The notes below the pieces were generated by a model, which ran no database searches, was not told the origin of the DNA, and saw only the letters and a program-made list of their open reading frames with translations. Source: Cerrena zonata (lineage: Eukaryota; Basidiomycota; Agaricomycetes; Polyporales; Cerrenaceae). Taken from it: DNA of 64,000 nucleotides. The stretch is taken from positions 372,001 through 436,000 of the forward strand of contig JASBNA010000011.1 in assembly GCA_038087015.1 (NCBI GenBank), written 5' to 3'. Positions 58,155 to 64,000 of this stretch are shown here, in pieces. Made by a program: the position numbers and the translations under genes. Position 1 is the stretch's first letter, and every line of letters starts with the position of its first letter.

Positions 58155-59329
58155 CTACCGTTGAGTCGGAACAAAGTCCTCTTCTCCTCCGTCCCCCTCT
58201 TCAACTTCCTCAGCTTCTTCGACTTCTTGTGCCTCATCAGCATCACCCCGTCTATCCGCATGTCTCTGGTACTGTTCCAAAAAATCAGGATCATCAATAC
58301 ATCACGAGTGAATGCACGACAGGAAGACAGATACTATTTACTCACATGATATACAGCTGTCCAGTATCCACCCCAGTACATGGCAGATAAGGCCCTTTGG
58401 AAAGCCTCATCTTGGCCGACCATTGGACCCGGAGGGTTAGGGAGATAGAATTGAGCATAATCCGGTCCTGGAAGTGATGGTGGATGAGGCATCATTGCGG
58501 ATGATCCAGTTGCATGTTGAGCTGATGCAAGAGATGGGTCGTGTGCTGGGACGAATGTGTTGAAGTTTATTGGCGTGGAGTTATCGGCCTCACCATCAGG
58601 GTTTTGAGAAGAGGTTTCATTAGCGGTAGAGTTAGTGATCGAGTTTTGAGCTTTCTTCTTGAGTCTAGAGGGAGAAGGGGGTACATTATACCATCTGTCA
58701 GCAAGAATTGTCGTGAGCTGTGTGTGTACACCTCTAGGAACAAGATCGACGTACAAGGGTGACTTCTTCACTGGATCCTCCTTCCATTTCTTCGATTTAC
58801 CGTGATACGCCTAAGGAATTTGTTTCAGTAACACTTGTGGACAGCCAAACAAGATGAACAAACGTACCTCGTATTCGGCCGTAGCAGAATTCCAAGCATC
58901 AATCAACGCAGAATCGTCCCAAATATCTTCATGTGCCAGTTCCCTACTGTCCTCCTCTTCCTGGTCTTCCTCTTCGGCATACTCCTCCCCTTCTTCATAG
59001 CCATCACCTCCAGCGGCATTCTCATCATACATACTCGCGTCCCCACCGTACGAAGCATCCTCACCACCGGGTTCGTCCCAGTGCTGTACGTGATTCGCGG
59101 GGTGCGAGAAGTACCGAGGTCTATGTTGTGAATGGTTATGTTGGTGATTCGTCGGTTTTTTCTGATGGTTTTGACTATTATGGGACTTCTTGCGCTTTTT
59201 AGTTGGAGGTTGGGGTGTAGTGGAGGGAAGTTGAGGACCTAACTGTACTGGTGCGGTTGAGGGTTCCGTCGTTGGCGTTGGTTGTTGCGGAGCAGTTATA
59301 TCATCATATGATACTACAGGGCGCATCAT
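58155..59329 (-). CDS. SMN1: SMN-like protein (spliceosomal snRNP assembly)
   Basis: Survival motor neuron proteins help load Sm rings on snRNAs together with Gemin2. The start at 59329 reads MMRPVVSYDDITAPQQP. A Pro/Gln and Lys/His-rich linker and a long acidic run follow. Then comes the Gemin2-binding motif DIWDDSALIDAWNSATAEYE, continuing in the next exon as AYHGKSKKWKEDP. There is no clear Tudor domain; this is the situation in fission-yeast Smn1, and the middle is low complexity. The C-terminal YG-box, used for self-association, is AFQRALSAMYWGGYWTAVYH. A last exon adds an acidic tail ending DFVPTQR. All phases agree. An upstream ATG at 59479 is possible but less likely. Confidence 0.85.
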
Positions 59330-59626
59330 GGAGGATGTAGTGAGTCTAGGAGTGTGTGTCGGTAAGCTGGTGATGAACAACCTTGTAGAGGCCAATTCCA
59401 AATACCAGCTCGGGCGACAAGAAGGTCTGTTGTAGGCGCTCGACGAGCCTTTCGGCAACCTTGAGGGATTCACACTCATTCAGGAATCAAAATAACGAGC
59501 AATGTGTATTCAACGCGGAGAGTCATAGGTAATAGCGAGACATAGACAACACGGAACAAAACGAGCTAATCAAGATCCAAAACAGCCATAGAGTCAAAGT
59601 GACCAAGTCATAATCCAAGCAAACGT

Positions 59627-60918
59627 CTACTCCTCTTCTTCCTCGCTATCATCGGCTTCCTCGAGCCACTGTGAGATAAGCCGTTAGCATCGTTACACAC
59701 GAAAACTGGAATAATAGATGGCATACCTTGAGGAAAGGCTCACTAGCCTTACGGACCTTCTTACTCGTCTCTCGGTCAACATACTTCTTGCTAACATGGG
59801 TACCCCATTGCTGGATAATCTCCTCCTCGAGCACGTCAATTTGATAGAAGGCCATGAGGATCTTCGGCACAAGAGAAATGAGGGTAGGGTGTGTAAGACC
59901 AATAACGCGTTCGAGACCGCCCAAAAGCGACTTCTGGTGTTTCTCAGACGTAACCATCTTTATGAAGACGGGGGCATACTTTGTGACCTCGGATAGAATG
60001 TTCTCGGTGAACAGATACTGGCCAATGACTTGCACGGTCTTGTGCTTCTTAGAGATACCGAGCTCTTCTACCTTCTTGAAGAGTTCCACGGGGCCTGCAT
60101 CACGGTTGTCCGCCACCCAATGACTAAGCTGGGAGTAGGGACTGTCTGCATCCTCGTCACTTTCATCTCCTTCGCCGAGGGCAAGACCACCCATAGCAGC
60201 CTCGACAGCTTTAGTACGGGCACGCACAGCCTCAGGGGAGGTATCGGCGGACCAGTCCTCCTGGGTGATGGCAGTCTCGGTGTTGAGTTCGGCAGCCTCT
60301 GCTTTGATACGTCTGGTGAGTTCATCATCATCGCCCTCACCGTCGGCATCATCATTTTCAGCGGCTTCAGGCGGCGGACTATCGCCCGTCGCAGCCTTTT
60401 TGGTGCCCTTGGATTTCTTGGGATTCTTAGGTGGATTTTTGACGATGAAGGTGGTCAACTTGTGACGCATGTCGACGCCAGTACGCTCTCCGCACGCCTT
60501 GCAATCACGGATAATCTCCTCCTGCTTGGTGATGATCAAATCCGTTTCAGGATTCTTGCAGGATTTACAGAGGACAAACTTGTCGATGAAGCCGTCCAAG
60601 AGTTCACGGAGTTTGGTAGCATCGTGAGCGCCATTGACAATGTAACGGTCGTTCTTCTCATCGAAGGATGTTTGAGCTCCGAGCTCACATCCGAAGAACT
60701 TGGTAGGGTAGGTGGGAGGGCGGCTTAGCGCGCGGGCAACGTCTGACATGTTGGGGATGACAGTCTTGATACCATTACCTTTGCCTTCAATCTTGGTAAG
60801 GAGAAGAGGCATACTAGAATAAACGTATGAGCGTCCATGTATATTAGTCCTGACTCTTGACTTACCGGTAACGGTAGAACTTGTCGTCAACATCACGACG
60901 AATGTTTACAACAGCCAT
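59627..60918 (-). CDS. TIF5: Translation initiation factor eIF5
   Basis: eIF5 is the GTPase-activating protein for eIF2 in the 43S/48S complex. The start gives MAVVNIRRDVDDKFYRYR. The N-terminal GAP domain includes this Arg-rich head (Arg15 in the yeast factor) and the IF2B/IF5 zinc-ribbon: CKSCKNPETDLII with CKACGERTGVDMRHKL. A Lys/Pro linker and acidic region follow. The C-terminal HEAT-like W2 domain shows YLFTENILSEVTKYAPVFIK and ends with the acidic-aromatic box WLEEADDSEEEE. Two small introns near the ends are in phase. Size of about 415 residues is normal. Tandem with the SMN and Sec4 genes on the minus strand. Confidence 0.94.
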
Positions 60919-61762
60919 ATTGGAAGTTAAGAGGTCTTAGCGCTACATCTTAGTCTTAGCGCATCGTACGTTGTGAGCAAAAAGCAAAAAGACATACAAA
61001 ACTGGTCGAAGGGTCTGGGTGATACAAATGTTTATGCCGCGGTATAGCGATTGGAGGTCGAAGCATGAATCCTCTGTAGGTACAGAAGATAGCGGATTTG
61101 TTACACGAGTAGGACGGTATCGTGGGCGATGAACTCGAGAGCTTTGTCGAGAGAGGTCAGTTGGTGGTAAGTGGTCAAGTTCCCTGTCCAGCTTGCAAAG
61201 CACCTCTTTCCCTCTCGGCATCTCCCGCGCACCGCTGTCCTTGCCGCTCACGACTTTTCCCGACCAAGTACGACACCGTCGGCAGAGTACATAATATTAC
61301 GAATGGAATGTAGTACAAGGACAGCCAACTACAGCTTATTACGATACGTACATCGTCCGAAAATCATGTTCGTAAGAGGGCGCGATAGCCGAACTCAATT
61401 CACAGCACCTTCCCAAATTAGATATTCAATAAATGACTTCGCCATAGAACAGTCTATAAGAGTTCCAGAAAGATACTCAGACTTGGTCAACATCGACTTT
61501 GGTATGCGCCGCTTCATGGAATACCCAGCATGAACACTGCCGAGTCGTAACCAGTGACACTTTATGAACACTAGATTGCATCACCCAAAATGTTCATGCA
61601 TTACTTTGACAACAATCTTCCGTAAAAGTCCATGATGCGTTTCAATGATAGATAAATGAGAACAAAAACCGACTGACGACCAGCGAGAACGAGCAGGACA
61701 TGTACAAGTTATGGGTGAAACATATGATAAAACACTAACGTGGAATCGATTGTACACTTCCC
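60919..61762. other. Intergenic
   Basis: Contains the eIF5 promoter and Sec4 3' flank. Plus-strand frames at 61122-61533 show no domain. Confidence 0.4.
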
Positions 61763-62684
<922 letters not shown>

Positions 62685-63223
62685 ATCTATTCCAATGGAA
62701 GACAAGGATACAAAGGTTGTCGTTAGGCTTGAACGGATGCTTTAGAATGGTGTATGCTGCGTACCGAACGGTCGTGGGGTAAGGTGCGTGGTGGCTGCTC
62801 CGCCAGTTTGTCACCGGTGCTGTCACCGACTTTGTCACATCGTGACCATGTCACAGACAGAAACAGAGATCATTTCAGCTCTTTCCGCTTTTCTTCAGAA
62901 TCCTCACCGCTCTGCTTCGAACACCACGAATCACGACCGGTTACAACATTTTGCAACTTTTTACAACTAAGTACCACAACGTACACCCAAACCCAACCTT
63001 TTGGAGATATTCTTGCAAATCATTTTGGATCTGCAAAGGATTCATTATTTTTTGGATAAGATATCTCGTACCTCAGATATCGAGGACAGACGCGTCATTC
63101 TCCACGTTTGGCGTGTATGACTTAAGAGCCTGTTGTGCTGCATATATACGACCTTGCTATATATCATCACCTAGTTGATAATTGTGCTTTTCGCATAGCA
63201 CTGTACATAAACCAGAGACCGCG
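62685..63223. other. Intergenic between divergent genes
   Basis: Promoter region of Sec4 and the last gene. It contains repeated GTCAC words around 62810-62855 (GTCACCGGTGCTGTCACC, then TTGTCACATCGTGACCATGTCAC) but no element with clear ends. Confidence 0.4.
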
Positions 63224-64000
63224 ATGATGCCAGACCACTTGTGGTCCGGACGTCTGGAATCTAAACCTACAAATATCCTAAACTTGGATGTCGCTCTCAC
63301 CAAAAAAAGTGACGATTCTTCGATGCAATCCATGCGGACCGGACTGGATCCCGCATTGCTCGACCCTCATACCCTACAGGATGAGGTGATACTTGAAATT
63401 GCCATTGGCAACATCGAAGATCACCTCAGTGATCCTGTGGTCAATAAAGACCACCTGATAGATGAACTGCTTTCTCGCGATAGTCTGTTTGAATTTGTTT
63501 TCTCTAGTAAGTTGGTTTTAGTTGTGATCTTTTTCGGGGTGAACTAACATAAGGCAGGGTTATCATCAAACGGGGCGAATGTTCTCAAGCGGAGACTACT
63601 TGAAACGTTCCCTACTGCCGCTGCTCAGTTTCAAAAGTCCGTGGCATCGAAAGTGCTGGCAAGACTGTCGCTGTATTTCTGGGCACTTTCGTACCCAGCG
63701 GACCATTTGAAAGAATGTCATCGGGCAGTGGATCTTGCTGCTCCAGTGTTGAGTGCGATATCCATGTTGTCGTTCGTAACACCCAGTCCAATCAGTCCGA
63801 TCGAGGACGAGATTCCTGAGGAGTTGGAAGGGCTGATTGTAAGACGAAAGAAACAAGGCACTAGAAAAAATGCAAGACGTGCACCTCGTTCACCTGTCGT
63901 GGACTCGAGACCCTTCCATAACATCGATGTAGATGTGCCTCAAAGCGACGCAGAAGCGCGAGAACTTGCAGTACACCTTCTCGAAGACCAGATGCACATC
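63224..64000 (+). CDS. Unidentified gene, 5' part only
   Basis: Cut by the window edge. The start at 63224 gives MMPDHLWSGRLESKPTN. Exon 1 ends at 63506, a 51-nt intron follows, and exon 2 (from 63558) stays open to the end. Visible sequence is helical and charged: EVILEIAIGNIEDHLSD, LKRRLLETFPTAAAQFQ, SLYFWALSYPADHLKEC, RRKKQGTRKNARRAPRSP. The basic tract could be a nuclear localisation signal. The length and style suggest the N-terminus of a large protein, but no domain starts within the window. Confidence 0.6.

Overview
The window is a gene-dense piece of a filamentous basidiomycete nuclear genome, most likely Agaricomycetes. Genes on both strands are split by many short (about 50-60 nt) GT-AG introns. 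There are FunK1-type kinases, an Agaricomycete-type seven-helix membrane family, an OTT_1508-like deaminase-fold gene, and small secreted Cys-rich proteins. The housekeeping genes read as basidiomycete orthologues. No rRNA, convincing tRNA or CRISPR array was seen.

Left part (1.8-33.4 kb, mostly housekeeping): small membrane protein (-), ERF4 palmitoyltransferase subunit (+), GCN20-type ABC-F protein (+), FunK1 kinase (+), GET3 (+), NIC96/Nup93 (-) divergent from KU80 (+), STH1/SNF2 remodeller (+), TauD-type dioxygenase (+), copper-fist transcription factor (-), and an ABC half-transporter (+). Centre (34.8-42 kb): a seven-helix membrane protein, a 260-bp MITE with 28-bp perfect terminal inverted repeats, a hypothetical protein, an OTT_1508-like deaminase-fold gene with a poly-Glu microsatellite, and DOT1 (-).

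Accessory region (43.9-57.5 kb): three paralogous small secreted Cys-rich proteins, the middle one fused to a 240-residue Pro-rich repeat tail. Around them lie a decayed FunK1 relic, a nine-exon UBE2W-type E2 and a second seven-helix paralogue. Next comes a divergent pair that I consider the most interesting feature. One member is a secreted protein whose helical repeats are each carried by a separate phase-1 exon (55.2-55.9 kb). The other is a UstYa/DUF3328 protein with both HxxHC motifs (56.8-57.5 kb). In ascomycetes this family acts on repeat-containing secreted peptide precursors (dikaritin RiPPs such as ustiloxin), so the pair is a candidate basidiomycete RiPP-like locus.

Right end (58.1-64 kb): SMN-like protein, eIF5 and a Sec4/Rab8 GTPase on the minus strand, and the start of an unidentified gene cut by the window edge.

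Several conserved genes (NIC96, KU80, STH1, DOT1, the first seven-helix gene) contain single-base frame breaks relative to their families. Most look like one extra base. Unpolished assembly indels are the simplest explanation, but three of them fall in KU80.
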